DNA of 64,000 bases from Symbiodinium natans (Eukaryota > Sar > Dinophyceae > Suessiales > Symbiodiniaceae), in assembly GCA_905221605.1 (NCBI GenBank), contig CAJNDS010000280.1, forward strand, positions 654,392 to 718,391, read 5' to 3'. Position 1 is the stretch's first letter; every line of letters begins with the position of its first letter. Below the pieces are notes generated by a model that saw only the letters and a program-made list of their open reading frames with translations, was not told the origin of the DNA and did no database searches. This document shows positions 39,510-50,513 of this stretch, piece by piece. The position numbers and the translations under genes were made by a program.

Positions 39510-40330
39510 CCCTATAAGCCCGCTAAACCCTAGAAGGTTCAGGGTTGGGCTGAGCATTCGGCGCCCATGTTTCGCAGACTTCCCGTCCCACGCGCTGGTT
39601 CCCTAGGTGTTAATGTGGTCCCTTACCCTCTGTAAAGGCTTCTGATATATGGGCCCATGGGTTGTATGGGGTGGGCTGAACCCTAGACCCTATACCCAAG
39701 AATCAAGACTCAGAAGCCTTGCCCTTATGGTTTAGGGTTTAGGGCCCAGGGAGAGTCTAGGGTTTGTGGTTGAGGGTTGAGGGCTGAGGGTTTTACAGCC
39801 GCACACAATTTGTTGAAGCCTTGAAGCCTTGTCAGGTTTGAAGCAGGAGTTTAGGGGTCAGGGAGGCTTTCAAGACTTTGGGCTCCCAAGTGATCTTGAA
39901 GGGATTCTCATGGAACTGCCTAAACTCTCAACCCCTAAACCCTAAAACCCGACTTGTTCACCCCCGCAGTCCCCTGTAGGGTCCACTTAGCACCGCTCAA
40001 AGACAAGGTGCGCCAGCACAGGCCCCCTTAAAGGCCCAAAACTCCTTTGCGCACTTCTCAAAATGCCAGAAGCTTCGACCCTAACCCAGATTTGGAGTGC
40101 TTCGGGTTTCGGGTTTGGGCTGATTCAAGTCATATATTCCCTTGCGGCACTCTAGATTGCGAGGAATACAATACTGCTATATACCGGGTACTGCATACTG
40201 AGTGGCATACTGTATACTAGACCCAGAAAAGGGCCCAAACTTGAGATCTACAACCCCAAAAGCCCGAGACCCGAGACCCGAAACCCTAGATCCTAAACTC
40301 AGCCCGGCTCCTGGGAACATTGGAAGCACT
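39510..40330. other. Spacer with array fragments and one MITE fragment
   Basis: A fragment of the GGCCCNTTACC family lies at 39608-39665. A possible 21-nt exon follows TTTCGCAG at 39577 (reading DFPSHAL). Otherwise unassigned. Confidence 0.4.
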
Positions 40331-40339
40331 CCTTTCTTC

Positions 40340-40830
40340 GGGTGTGGCGTGGAATGCCCGGGCCCCTGGGGTGTTGTAGGTTTGGGGGTTCAAGGGAATA
40401 AACATACCCTGGGCTCAGGGTTTAGGGGTTTGGTTTTTTGTGGCAGCCCAGTGGTGCTCTTTTCCTTTGTTTTTGGTTCAAGGTTCCATTATCGAGTAGC
40501 CAACCCACAGCCCTCCCCTTAGTAGCTGCACGAGTACGCTTTACGCTTTTGGGGATGTTATCATCACCTATAGAACTGAAGGTGTACTTCTTTTTTTTTT
40601 TTTGGGGGGGGGGGGACTTCTGCAACCCTAAACCCTAAACCCTATATCCTAAACCCTAAACGCAGCAGCTAAGTAGTTTGGGGGTTTAGGGCTCAGGGTT
40701 TCGGATATCCAGGCATCGAAGCGCCCTGGTTCTTGAGATACGAAGGACCTTAGGTGTAGGAAGCGGATAGGGGACTACTACTCGTATAGGGTTTAGGGTC
40801 ATCTCTGAAGATCACTTCGTCCAGATCCCG
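40340..40830. other. Spacer with poly(T)/poly(G) tract
   Basis: Holds a copy of the AGCCCAGTGGT short repeat (40445-40485) and a T15-G11 homopolymer junction at 40590-40616. No gene supported. Confidence 0.4.
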
Positions 40831-40844
40831 CTAGTAAGTTGTGC

Positions 40845-41135
40845 CCCTCAACCCTAAACCCTAAACCCTAAACCCTAAACCCTAAACCCTAAACCCTAAA
40901 CCCTAAACCGCAAACCCTGAACCCTGAACCCTGAACCCTGAACCCTGAGCCCTGAGCCCTGAACCCTGAACCCTGAACCCTGAACCCTGAACCTGAGGCC
41001 TCAACCCTCAACCCTGAAGCCTGGACCCTGGACCCTGAACCCTGAACCCTGAACCCTGAACCCTGAACCCTGAACCCTGAACCCTGAACCCTGAACCCTG
41101 AACCCTGAACCCTGAACCCTGAACCCTGAACCCTA
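40845..41135. repeat. CCCTAAA array passing into a CCCTGAA array
   Basis: CCCTAAA to about 40910, then some 30 CCCTGAA units with CCCTGAG and CCCTGGA variants to 41135. The junction is sharp. Confidence 0.95.
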
Positions 41136-41474
41136 ACCCCACTTGATGAAGTCTCCGAGCAACCCAACATCATACTTTTTGTTGTATGTGCAAACCCACT
41201 TATGGGTTGTTTTGGATCACCTTTGAAGCATAAATAAACAGGCTTCTTGATAAATGCAGCACCATGCGCCACAACCCCCGTCCCCGACCCAAAACCTTCG
41301 CCCTAAGCCCTGAACCCTAAACCCTGCCTCCCCAGCCCACCACCCAGGGCTTTAGGGTTTCGCAGTGGCTCTGCCAAGAGTTGTCTCTCAGACCTCCATC
41401 CTCCCCTTATCCCTTCATTTCCTCCATTTAGAAAATGGCAAAAGAAAAAGCTGAGCCATGGCTCCTCCACCCTA

Positions 41475-42010
41475 TCCCTAAACCCTAAACCCTAAACCCT
41501 AAACCCTAAACCCTAAACCCTAAACCCTAAACCCTAAACCCTAAACCCTAAACCCTAAACCCTCAACTTGTACCCATGCCCTGGAACCCTAAACCCTCAA
41601 CCCTAGGGCCGATAAACCCTATGCCTTACACTGTCCTTAAGGGAATGGGTTTAGGATTTAGGGGTTTAGGGTTTAGGGTTTAGGGTTTAGGGTTTAGGGT
41701 TTAGGGTGTGCAAGGGGTGGGTGACCCCCAAACCCTCGAATCCTAAAAACCCGAAACCAGCTTCCAAGCTCCAAAAACCTAAACCGCAAAGCCCCGAACC
41801 CAAAGCCCTAAAACCCCAGATCCTAAACCCCAAACCCTCAAACCCCCTAAGCTCTGAAGCCTTAAAGCCCTGGATCCTAAACCCTAAGCCCTCAAGCCCC
41901 CTAAACCCTAAAGCCCTGAAACCCTAGGTCCTATAAACCCTAAACCCTAAACCCTAAACCCTAAACCCTAAACCCTAAACCCTAAACCCTAAACCCTAAA
42001 CCCTAAACCC
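41475..42010. repeat. CCCTAAA and TTTAGGG arrays with a degenerate middle
   Basis: C-rich block 41475-41563, G-rich block 41645-41706, degenerate C-rich repeats 41728-41935 (CCCTAAAGC, CCCCAAA) and a clean C-rich block 41938-42010. Confidence 0.9.
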
Positions 42011-42019
42011 GCCTTCCAG

Positions 42020-42079
42020 GCGCGGAGTTTGCCTACGGCGCTCAGCTCCCTCTGCAACTGAGCTCTGCACACTTTTGGG
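42020..42079 (+). CDS. Candidate internal exon
   Basis: After CCTTCCAG it reads AEFAYGAQLPLQLSSAHFW plus one base. The donor is GTTTGGGG at the start of a G-rich array. Confidence 0.45.
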
Positions 42080-42740
42080 GTTTGGGGTTTAGGGTTTAGG
42101 GTTTAGGGTTTAGGGTTTAGGGCACACTGTTGAGTTCAGGGTTTGGGGTTCAGGGTTTTGGGTTCAAGGTTTAGGGTTTATAGGGTTTTTAAGGTTCTGG
42201 GTTTTGGGTTCAAGGTTTAGGTTTTAATTAGAGGGTTCATGGGGTTCAGGGTTTGGAGTATTCAGTCGCCTGAAAGGCTTAGGCAGGCCCTAAGCCCTAA
42301 AGCGGGTTAAGGGTTTAGGGTTCAGGGTTTAGGGATTACCCCCACCGCCCAGGACGCATGTTGAAAAGAAGTTAGGCTTGTGTGCGATCTGGGTGTTTCG
42401 GAAGCTGCGGTTTAGGGGTCAGTTTTTAGGGTTTAGAGTGTAGGGTTTAGGGTTTAGGATTCAGGGTTTAGGGTTCGATCCGGGTGTGACTTTCGGGCAT
42501 AGGCTTTTTGGGGCGCTTTGGGGTACTGCATCCGGTTTTTTTTTGGCTTTAGGGCTTCGGGCTCTGGAGTCACGTAGTCAGCCAAATAGCCTTAATTTAT
42601 GGGGGGAACCTAGGGAGGGTAGTATGGAGTAGTATGGAGGGGGGATAGTAGGGGAACCCATGTTATAGGGATATCAGGGCATGTTGACATGGATGGCAGA
42701 TGGGTGACAACATTCCCTAACACGAGCCTAAACCCCAAGC
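42080..42740. other. Intronic spacer with TTTAGGG blocks
   Basis: G-rich heptamers at 42080-42125, 42310-42330 and 42430-42475, and a GGGAACCTAGGGAGGGTAG block (42605-42660) related to the TTCTTAAGGGA family. No exon supported. Confidence 0.5.
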
Positions 42741-42770
42741 CCTAAACCTTAAGCTTCTGCCGAAGAAAAG

Positions 42771-42822
42771 CTTGGCTGGCTACCCTGACACCAAGGGACA
42801 CCCCATCTACGTCGGCAAGAAA
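42771..42822 (+). CDS. Exon D1
   Basis: Reads LAGYPDTKGHPIYVGKK after one base, between AAGAAAAG and GTAGGT. Phase 0 exit. The sequence is protein-like but unassigned. Confidence 0.55.
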
Positions 42823-42974
42823 GTAGGTTTTAGGGAAACCCGCCACCTTGATGCCGCACGTCAGGGTTTAGGCTTCGGGAGGTTTAGTGTTCGACAAATC
42901 TCAGAGAACCCTAAACCCCGAACCCTAAACCCTAAACCCTAAACCCTAAACCCTAAACCCCAAGAGCCCTACAG

Positions 42975-43037
42975 AGCTGTAGGGTGCATCCTGATCTCCA
43001 GACACAGTGGGTCCAGCCTTCGCACCGACATGCTCAA
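42975..43037 (+). CDS. Exon D2
   Basis: In phase with D1. Twenty-one codons SCRVHPDLQTQWVQPSHRHA then Q, between CCTACAG and GTAGGC. A second open frame (CILISRHSGSSLRTDMLK) exists with another acceptor. Confidence 0.45.
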
Positions 43038-43089
43038 GTAGGCTTTGGAGCTGCGGGTTTAGAACCTAAACCCTAACCCCTAAGCCCCA

Positions 43090-43310
43090 AGCCCTGAACC
43101 CTAAACCCTAAACCCTAAACCCTAAACCCTAAACCCTAAACCCTAAACCCTAAACCCTAAACCCTAAACCCTAAACCCTAAACCCTAAACCCTAAGCCCT
43201 AAGCCCTAAGCCCTAAACCCTAAACCCTAAACCCGAAACCCGAAACCTAAACCCTAAGCCCTAAACCTAAACCCTAAATCCTAAGCCTTAAATCCTAAGC
43301 CCTAACTCTG
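43090..43310. repeat. CCCTAAA array with CCCTAAG and CCCGAAA variants
   Basis: About 28 heptamers. Confidence 0.93.
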
Positions 43311-43319
43311 TAGTCGAGT

Positions 43320-44235
43320 TTCGCCCGAGTTGGCGACCCTGAACCCTGAAGAGTGGGGTCCAGAATGATAGCTAGCTGCCTGAAGGTATGATCTCCTGCC
43401 GCTGCTGGTCACAGGCTGGAAACCCTACATATCCACAAGCAAGGGTTTAGGGTTTAGGGTTTGCGGTTTACGGTTTAGGGTTTAGGGTTAGGGTTTGGGG
43501 CTGAGGGGGTTCGGGTTTGGGGTTCAGGGGGTTCGGGTTTAGGGTTCACATGTCTTTGGGACCACAAGTACCCAAGGGTCGGGCGTGAAATTCGGCCTTT
43601 TCTGAGGAGGAATCGCACCTCCCAGGGTGTGGGTCGAAGCCCGGCAGCCCGCTACGTGTTTAGCATGTCGTTATAGGGTCGGCTGCTTCTCAGGCCCTGT
43701 AAGACTCAAGGCTCTACCACCCCAAGTTCCCCAAACCCCTTTTAGGCATTCCCCAAAATTGTGGGGAGGCCCCCCCCCCTATATTATATATATATATATA
43801 TATCTATATATATATATATTTTTTAAATTAGATAAATATGTGTGTATATATATATAGATATATTCTTTTTACACCCACCAAAAGACCATAATCCTTGTTG
43901 CAGGAAACCCCCCAAGAGGGTAATTATTGCTCGACACAACCTCTCGCAGGAGTCTGGTGGTTAAATCTACAGCCTATAACGCCTAAACACCCTAGACACT
44001 AACCCCCAAACCCAAAATCCCGTAAGAAGCCGGGTTTCTTTAGGACCTGGGGAGTTCAGGGTTTAAAAGGGCTCAGGTTTAGGGTTTAGAGATACGGAAT
44101 CCTTAGCCAAAGCCAAGCAGGTCCGCGGTTGTGATGGCAGTTGTTAACCCTGAGTGCCGCAGCTTCTGGGATCTCGGGCTCAGGGAATGTAGGGTTTAGG
44201 GTTTAGAGTTTAGGGTTTAGGGTTTAGGGTTTAGG
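43320..44235. other. Spacer: short G-rich arrays and (AT)n
   Basis: TTTAGGG blocks at 43445-43540 and 44185-44240, and (AT)n/(TA)n tracts at 43785-43860. I see no gene. Confidence 0.5.
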
Positions 44236-44243
44236 GTTTTTAG

Positions 44244-44402
44244 GATCTGGACGCCATGGAGCTTCCGTCAGCACCCCCCCAGCGCATGGAGACCGAGCCA
44301 GTGCGTGTGCGCATGGAGAACGAGCCAGTGTTCGCGCCTCACGAGGTTCCGCCACCGATGCCATCTCTGCCTACTATGCCCACTGCATCGTGCCTTGGCT
44401 AA
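44244..44402 (+). CDS. Candidate terminal exon, Met/Glu/Pro-rich
   Basis: Begins right after GGGTTTTTAG, so the TTTAGGG array supplies the acceptor. Fifty-two codons read DLDAMELPSAPPQRMETEPV then RVRMENEPVFAPHEVPPPMP and end SLPTMPTASCLG TAA. The repeated MExEPV motif looks disordered. The product is not recognised. Confidence 0.5.
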   Translation, partial: DLDAMELPSAPPQRMETEPVRVRMENEPVFAPHEVPPPMPSLPTMPTASCLG

Positions 44403-44409
44403 CTTTGCC

Positions 44410-44970
44410 GTGTTGCTTGCACGAGCCTGGCTGCCTGGCAACTCTCGCCCCATCCATAGTGCCCATAACGCTCGGAAACCTTCTGGACGCATGAACTGAT
44501 CAGACAGGCAGCTGCTATTCCTTAAGCCCTATGATTACACTTCAATCTGCGAAGGAACATGGAGCTCAACCGGTGCAACAGAGGCGACATTGAAACCGGC
44601 AATGCGGAGTCCGTTGGGTCCATGTTCGGCGTGGTGCCAACTGGGCAGAGGGAGACTTCTCCTGGCACAGTTGCGTCTTGGGCCGGCCAAGGGAGTCATG
44701 TGTTCCAAGCCCGCAAAACCCTAAAAGCCCCAAACCCTAAACCCAAAAAAACCCAAACGGCCCTGTATTCATGGAGCGGGCAACCCGCCCTTCGCCTCCC
44801 CCCTCAACACAAAATCATAGAAACAAATACATATGTATGATATGTCTATATATATATATGTGTCTACTTATATGTCTATATATATATATATATGTATGTA
44901 TATTTCGTTTGAACATCCCAATAGGGTTTAGGGTTCAGTGGCCCAGGAACCCTAAGCCGGCAGTGGCTCC
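44410..44970. other. Possible 3' region, (AT)n tract
   Basis: Unique sequence with an open frame at 44559-44840 that I cannot support as a gene; TA-rich tracts at 44846-44905. Confidence 0.35.
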
Positions 44971-44972
44971 AA

Positions 44973-45180
44973 GGGTAGTTTCTTGGGCCCTTAGCATGGG
45001 CCCTTACCCTCTTTAACAGCTTCTGGTGTCTGGGCCCTTGGGTTTAGGGTTTAGGGTTTAGGGTTTAGGGTTTGGGGTTTAGGGTTTAAGGTTTAGGGTT
45101 TAGGGTTTAAGGTTCAGGGTTTAGGGTTTAGGGGTAAGCGTTTAAGGGCCCATACCAGGGGACCATGAAACTACCCTCAG
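44973..45180 (+). mobile_element. Introner-like element, GGCCCNTTACC family, with internal TTTAGGG array
   Basis: Starts GGGTAGTTTCTTGGGCCCTT and ends CATGAAACTACCCTCAG (terminal repeat GGGTAGTTTC/GAAACTACCC, with inner GGGCCC repeats). A TTTAGGG block occupies the middle (45042-45135). GT at 44975 and CAG at 45180 (or TGCAG at 45185) would make it an intron directly before the exon at 45186. Confidence 0.65.
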
Positions 45181-45185
45181 TGCAG

Positions 45186-45275
45186 AGGTGGAAGGAGGAG
45201 GAGGAGGAGGTGGATATGAAATGCCAGCAGGGGACCTCTCGCCTCGATCCAGCATCCTTCTTCCGGTGGGCCAGG
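45186..45275 (+). CDS. Exon E1, Glu-rich
   Basis: Thirty codons RWKEEEEEVDMKCQQGTSRL then DPASFFRWAR. The acceptor is CAGTGCAG at the end of the introner and the donor is GC (GCCAAA). Phase 0 to 0, joining E2. Confidence 0.5.
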
Positions 45276-45601
45276 GCCAAAACCCTGAACCCTAGACCCT
45301 AGACCCTAGACCCTAGACCCGAAGTTGAGGGCTCAAAGCCAGCATCTCTCCCAGAAATCCCCAAAGGACCTTACAATACAAACCATCCTCCGAAGTCAAC
45401 AGGCGCTTAGATTACAGTCCTTGAGTTTGACATGATCTCCGAAACCGAACCCTAACCTAACCCCCAAAAACCCTCAGAATCCCAAATCTTAAGCCTTAAC
45501 GCCCTAGAACCCCTTGCCCTAAACCCTTGAAACCATGAGCCCTTGAGACCTTGATTCCTACGACCCTATCGCCACCCCGTGAACCCGCTGCCCTGAATCA
45601 G

Positions 45602-45655
45602 GTTCGACGATGCAGCTCCATGGACCAGATGCGGGCAGCAAGTGACGCCATGCAG
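45602..45655 (+). CDS. Exon E2
   Basis: Eighteen codons VRRCSSMDQMRAASDAMQ between CTGAATCAG and GTTAGA, phase 0 to 0, in frame with E1. Confidence 0.5.
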
Positions 45656-45659
45656 GTTA

Positions 45660-46880
45660 GAGACGGCACAGGGTGCATGTGTTAGGGGCTGACTGGGTGG
45701 TAGCTTTATCTCGTATCGCCTGGTAGAAATACGCACCGGGGAGCGTCCACATTGGGGAGTTACACTTTAGGTAGCTACATCGAGTCTTTGAAAGGCTAAT
45801 GGTTTTTCATTGGTGGACAGCGTCCACACTGGGGAATCACGCTTCACATGCAACATTCAAAGTTGACATTTTCCAGCGGTCTGCAGTGCAGGGCAACATT
45901 TAGGAAGTCGACCGAAGCTGCGTCTCATTGGGGCGAAGCATCTCCCGCAGCGATGAAAGTTACCATGCAAACCAGCACAGCTTCCTGCGGCAATGCATGG
46001 GTTTGTTGATGGTTTCGCTGTGTGAGGGTCAATTTTCAGAGCTTTGCTGCAGAGTTGAAGAAAACAGTGCCAGTCGCACTAGGCTGCGCGGCAGTTTGGC
46101 ACAATAGGTTTTAGCGGCATGCTCTCGTCTATCCGGATCGCGGCGCCGTTGGCTACGATACCCTTGTCGGGTTTGGGGGCTCAAGATCGCTTGGGGGATT
46201 TAGCTCCGGATGAAGAACGGGTTTTGAGACTTGGGGGTCGGGAGGTCCCTCCGCCCCACCCCCTCCTCCTTCCTCTTCCTCTCCCCCCCCCCCCCCCCTT
46301 TTCCCCATGTCACGGGTAAGGAGCCTTATTTCAAGCCCTTCTAGAATCCAGCCTGCTAAGCCCAAGGATCAGGCGCTTCTTTTCCGGGCGGCGAATCTTT
46401 TTGCCTTGTCGGAGGCCTATGCATTTCAGCTTTATGCGGGTTGAGCAGGGCTCGTAATTCCGATTGGGTTTACGGTGCTTTTCTTCCGGGTGCTTAACTC
46501 AGGGGTTTAGAGTGTTTCGTGGGTTCTGGGTTTGCGGGAGCATTGCGGTGTGAGATGCGTAGTTTGGACTTGGGGGGTTTTGGAGACTGGCAGGTTGGAG
46601 CGACTTCAGGAATACTCACGGAAGCCCAATGCTGACACCCTAGGGAGAGCTTGGCCCTACACCCAAGCGAAGCGGAACCCGTGTGCTTTTCTTGTTGTGG
46701 GTGTCTTTTTGCTGTGGGTGCTTTTTTCCGGGGGCCGCCCCGGTGAGTGAGTGACCTGGCGCGTGTCGTGCCCGCACCTGCGGCAAAAAAAAAACGCGCC
46801 CCCGCACCCGCAGCAAAAAAAAAACGCGCCCCCCGCCCCACCCTCCCCCCCCCCAACACCCCCCCTCTTTTAAACTGTGC
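45660..46880. other. Spacer without telomere-like arrays
   Basis: About 1.2 kb of mostly unique sequence with C-runs (46285-46305) and CGCACCCGCAGCAAAAAA-type units at 46770-46830. No gene recognised; the ORFs here overlap low-complexity tracts. Confidence 0.4.
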
Positions 46881-46889
46881 AAGCGTTTT

Positions 46890-47345
46890 CAAAGTATTGA
46901 ATCCTTCCCAAGCCCATCATGCGAGCATTGTGTTTGCAAACGGCGGAGGGAGGGCTTCGCCCCGCCCCCCCCCCCCCGCTTTTTTTTAAACTGTGCCAGC
47001 ATATGAATCCTGTCCAAGCCTATCATGCGCGAGCCTTTGGTTTGCCAAGGGGGGGGGGGGGGGGGCCAACCCCCCCGCTTCTTAAAGCCATGCCGGCTTG
47101 CTTCAAAGCATATATGAATCCTTTCCGAACCCATCATGTGAGCATCCACCCGCTTGAAAGGGGGGGGGGGGCTGCGCTGTTTTTGGCCGGGCAAACTTGC
47201 TTCAATCATACGAATCCCGTCCAAACCCATGATGATGCGAGCATAAATGGGGGGGGGGGGGGTGCGCCCCCCCACAACCCGCCCGCTTTTTGTAGCCGGG
47301 CAAGCCTGCTTCAAAGCATGCGAATCCCTTCCAAACGCAGCTTGC
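46890..47345. repeat. ~100-bp tandem repeat with homopolymer joints
   Basis: Five units containing GAATCCNTTCCAAACCCATC and GCGAGCAT, separated by G-runs or C-runs of 8-15. ORFs on both strands here are repeat translations. Confidence 0.85.
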
Positions 47346-47359
47346 GAGCATTGTGTTAT

Positions 47360-47860
47360 AAAATATAGAGAAATTAGAGGGTTCCTATGACAACATAGAG
47401 GAAATAGTATAGCGAAAATAAAAAATAGAAGCCTTGATCGTCAAACATAGAGAATTTCCTATTTCCATAGCAAGAAAAGAGAGGTTTTCACATCAGAAAA
47501 GAGAGGTTTTGATGTTTTGATGTGCAATTTTGAGAAAATGGAGGTTTTCCTGTGAAGATACAGAGAAAAATGGTTTTCCTTTTAAAATACGACAAGAGGA
47601 ACAAGCACTTTTTTTTTGCAAGTCGCATGTTGAGATAACACAGAGAATTTGTTTCTCATGTATTCCTCTTAAATATAGAGGAAAACTATGACAATATAGA
47701 CAAAGGAGAGAGAAGTAGAGGTATTCGTTATAAGATAAGGTTTACATATAAATGTAGAGAAAATAGAGGTTTTCATATTCAAATGTAGAGAGAAAGAGGT
47801 TTTCCAATTAAATTACAGAGAAAAGAGAGGTTTTCATATGAAAATATAGAGAAAACAGCA
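47360..47860. repeat. AT-rich minisatellite (AGAGAAAAGAGAGGTTTTC)
   Basis: Diverged units of about 45-50 bp with ATATAGAG and GAGGTTTTCNTATG cores. Confidence 0.8.
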
Positions 47861-47864
47861 ACAA

Positions 47865-48045
47865 CACGCCCCCGCACCCGCAGCAAAAAACAAAACGCGC
47901 CCCCACCGCACCCGCAGCAAACAAAAATGAACGTGCCCCCACCGCACCCGCAGCAACAAAAAGCGCGCCCCCGCAACGTGCCCCGCACCCGCGGCAAAAA
48001 AAATGGCGCCCCACACCCGCAACAAAAAAACACCTGCAAGCAAAA
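47865..48045. repeat. CGCACCCGCAGCAAAAA minisatellite
   Basis: Six or more units of about 30 bp; two further units lie at 46770-46830. Confidence 0.88.
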
Positions 48046-48242
48046 AACACTCTTACCCCAAGCGAAGCGCGCCAACATGTCACCCACCCCCACTATTCGC
48101 CTTGATCCCCACCAAAAGCCTTCAGACACTCTAGATAACTTGATCTGCAAACCCTAAACCCGCCCTAAACCCAAAAACCCTCCAACCCCACGAAGCTCCA
48201 AAACCCGAAAGCCCAAGAATCCTAACACCCTGCAACCCTGCA

Positions 48243-48355
48243 GCCGAACCCACCCTAAACCCCCTAAACCCCCTAAACCCCCTAAACCCCCTAAACCCCC
48301 TAAACCCCCTAAACCCCCTAAACCCCCTAAACCCCCTAAACCCCCTAAACCCTGT
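48243..48355. repeat. CCCCCTAAA nonamer array
   Basis: About eleven homogeneous CCCCCTAAA units, a lengthened form of the telomere-like heptamer. Confidence 0.95.
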
Positions 48356-48411
48356 AAACCCTCTAAACCCTAAACCCTAAACCCGAAACCCTAAACCCTA
48401 AACGTCTGCAG

Positions 48412-48466
48412 AGGACTCTTTTGTCGATGCGCGGGGGCCTTGGAGAGCCACGGACTCCTTCATAGC
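48412..48466 (+). CDS. Membrane protein gene F, exon 1 seen
   Basis: After TCTGCAG, two bases then DSFVDARGPWRATDSFI and GC. With a GC donor (GCTTTGG) it joins exon 2 as FI-A-GACLYF. The frame stays open to 48507, where the TTTAGGG array gives a GT. Upstream exons were not identified. Confidence 0.5.
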
Positions 48467-48507
48467 GCTTTGGCGCCTGGTCGGCACTTGTGTCTATAGC
48501 GCTCGGG

Positions 48508-48592
48508 GTTTAGGGTTTAGGGTTTAGGGTTTAGGGTTTAGGGTTTAGGGTTTAGGGTTTAGGGTTTAGGGTTTAGGGTTTAGGGTTTAGGT
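48508..48592. repeat. TTTAGGG array
   Basis: About 12 heptamers inside the intron after gene F exon 1. Confidence 0.95.
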
Positions 48593-48953
48593 TTGCTCAG
48601 GGTTTAGGGTTGAGGTTTGCTCAGGGTCTAGGGTTGAGATATACATATACTATACATGCATATGGACATTTATCAAAACAGGGGTACCCTTTTGATGGAC
48701 CCCAATGTGGTCTAATCCCCCTGTAAGCACCGGCTAGTCAGGTACAAATTGAATGCAGACTCGATTTCGTGTGGCATCTCAGAAACCGTCCTGGCACCAA
48801 ATAGTCAAACCCTAAACCCGAAACCCTAAACGTGTAAGGTTAAGTGGCTTAGCCCTGACACCTCAAGCACCGAAGACTTACCCTAAACCCTATACCCTAT
48901 ACCCTAACCCTAAACCCTAAACCCTAAACCCTAACCGTTCGCCATGTTCCCAG

Positions 48954-49065
48954 GGGCGCCTGTCTCTACTTCCTCATAGGCCTCGCGCCCAGTGGTTGGT
49001 CCAAGATCAGTCAGAGGGCCGTGCTTGCCGTTGCGATTCTGACGACTGCGACTGGGCTTAACTCG
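48954..49065 (+). CDS. Membrane protein gene F, exon 2
   Basis: Reads GACLYFLIGLAPSGWSKISQ then RAVLAVAILTTATGLNS, two hydrophobic segments likely to cross the membrane. Acceptor TTCCCAG, donor GTATTT, phase 0 out. Confidence 0.65.
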
Positions 49066-49254
49066 GTATTTCGCATGCCGGCCTTAATTTTGTAGGGAAT
49101 CAAATAGAACTAGGAACCTTATGTCCCCCAGAATACCATTTGGTTTTGGGAAGGTGGACAAACTGCATGATTTCCCGTATTGGGCTTTGGGCGAGCTGCG
49201 TTCTTCAGTGGTTGGGGTGTACAGCCCTAAGACCTAAACCCCCGGGGCAGTACC

Positions 49255-49378
49255 TAAACCCTGAACCCAAAGCCCTACCCTAAACCCTAAACCCTAAACC
49301 CTAAACCCTAAACCCTAAACCCTAAACCCTAAACCCTAAACCCTAAACCCTAAACCCTAAACCCCAAACCCTAAGCCC
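49255..49378. repeat. CCCTAAA array
   Basis: About 14 heptamers in the intron before exon 3. Confidence 0.93.
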
Positions 49379-49453
49379 CTTTAGCAACTCCGCCTCGAGC
49401 CTGCGACCCTTTAAGCCCGGAGCCTTAAACCCGCAAGCCCTGCACCCTCCAAG

Positions 49454-49493
49454 GCAGGGACGTGGGCCATCGGCTTCTACTGGACCCGGGCAA
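49454..49493 (+). CDS. Membrane protein gene F, exon 3
   Basis: Reads AGTWAIGFYWTRA plus one base, between CTCCAAG and GTGAAG, in frame with exons 2 and 4. Confidence 0.55.
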
Positions 49494-49799
49494 GTGAAGG
49501 GAGGCAGCAGTGGATTCACGTCGTGGGCCTCATGGAGTGCACGTGCCCTGACTACTTAAAGCTTCCTTTGGAGTCGCTCTGTCCGCTTGTTCCAAGGGGA
49601 GTATTGTTGATTTTCCCGTTGATCTGGTTGCGAAAGATGGTCAATTCGTGCCTGTTCAGGCTTCCTACAAGCCCTGAGGTCCTTCTTGGCACTTCTGGTC
49701 GGGGTTAGCCGCAGCAGGGGGTTCCGTGAGCTGCTTCTGGAGAGACTACCCGAGGTGCTCACGGGGGCTCCTTGTTATTTTTGGTGAAAGGGGGGGGGG

Positions 49800-49884
49800 G
49801 TTTAGGGTTCAGGGTTTAGGGTTTAGGGTTTAGGGTTTAGGGTTTAGTGTTTAGGGTTTAGGGTTTAGGGTTTAGGGTTTAGGG
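49800..49884. repeat. TTTAGGG array
   Basis: About 11 heptamers in the intron between exons 3 and 4. A second short block lies at 50020-50068. Confidence 0.93.
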
Positions 49885-49913
49885 GGATGTTTTTCCCAAG
49901 AAATCTCGTTCAG

Positions 49914-49991
49914 GGTACCAAGCGGGATGGCTGCGAGGATTCTTGGCGGTGGTTTTCTGGACTGTACAGGACGGGAGGCCGCTATACGGAC
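49914..49991 (+). CDS. Membrane protein gene F, exon 4
   Basis: Two bases complete Arg, then YQAGWLRGFLAVVFWTVQDG and RPLYG plus one base. One hydrophobic helix. Acceptor CGTTCAG, donor GC (GCCCTG). Confidence 0.55.
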
Positions 49992-50513
49992 GCCCTGGGG
50001 GGTGCTTGAGGGGTTTGAGGTTTAGGGTTTAGGGTTTAGGGTTTATAGGGTTTATAGGGTTTAGGGCATGAGACTGAGCAACATGCTCTCCTGAGCTCGC
50101 GTTTAAGTGTTGGGGCCACAATCATCGCGCCAGCGGCAGCAGCGTCTTCATCTCATCTGGAGGGTGTTCATGAAACAACAGGACGGAATATGGGTCCTTT
50201 TTCTTGTGGAAAATAAGCCGAACGTGTCTGTGGCAGAAACTGCGGACGTTCGGCTTGCTCCTATTGCGGTTGGCTTGTTCCCTGCTCGACCTTGTTGGGG
50301 GGGCGCGGGAGGGGGAGGGAGTGAGGGGGGAGGGAGTGAAGGAGTGAGGGAGGGAGTGAAGGATGGAGTGAAGGGAGGGAGGGTCTGCACTGCGCCCCGC
50401 TGCGGGTCGCTACCAGACCGCGCGGGTGCGACCGGTCAGTCGCTCGGACCTTCGTGGTCAGCAAAGCCCCGCAGCGGGCCGTGTCCAGGCCGCGCGGGAG
50501 CGGTCACCTACCA

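Noticed and set aside
40889-41272. ORF of 127 codons with GSGFRVQ repeats
   Set aside because: Translation of the CCCTGAA heptamer array.
46494-48157. Several ORFs of 70-149 codons
   Set aside because: They follow minisatellite units and homopolymers, and overlap in several frames.
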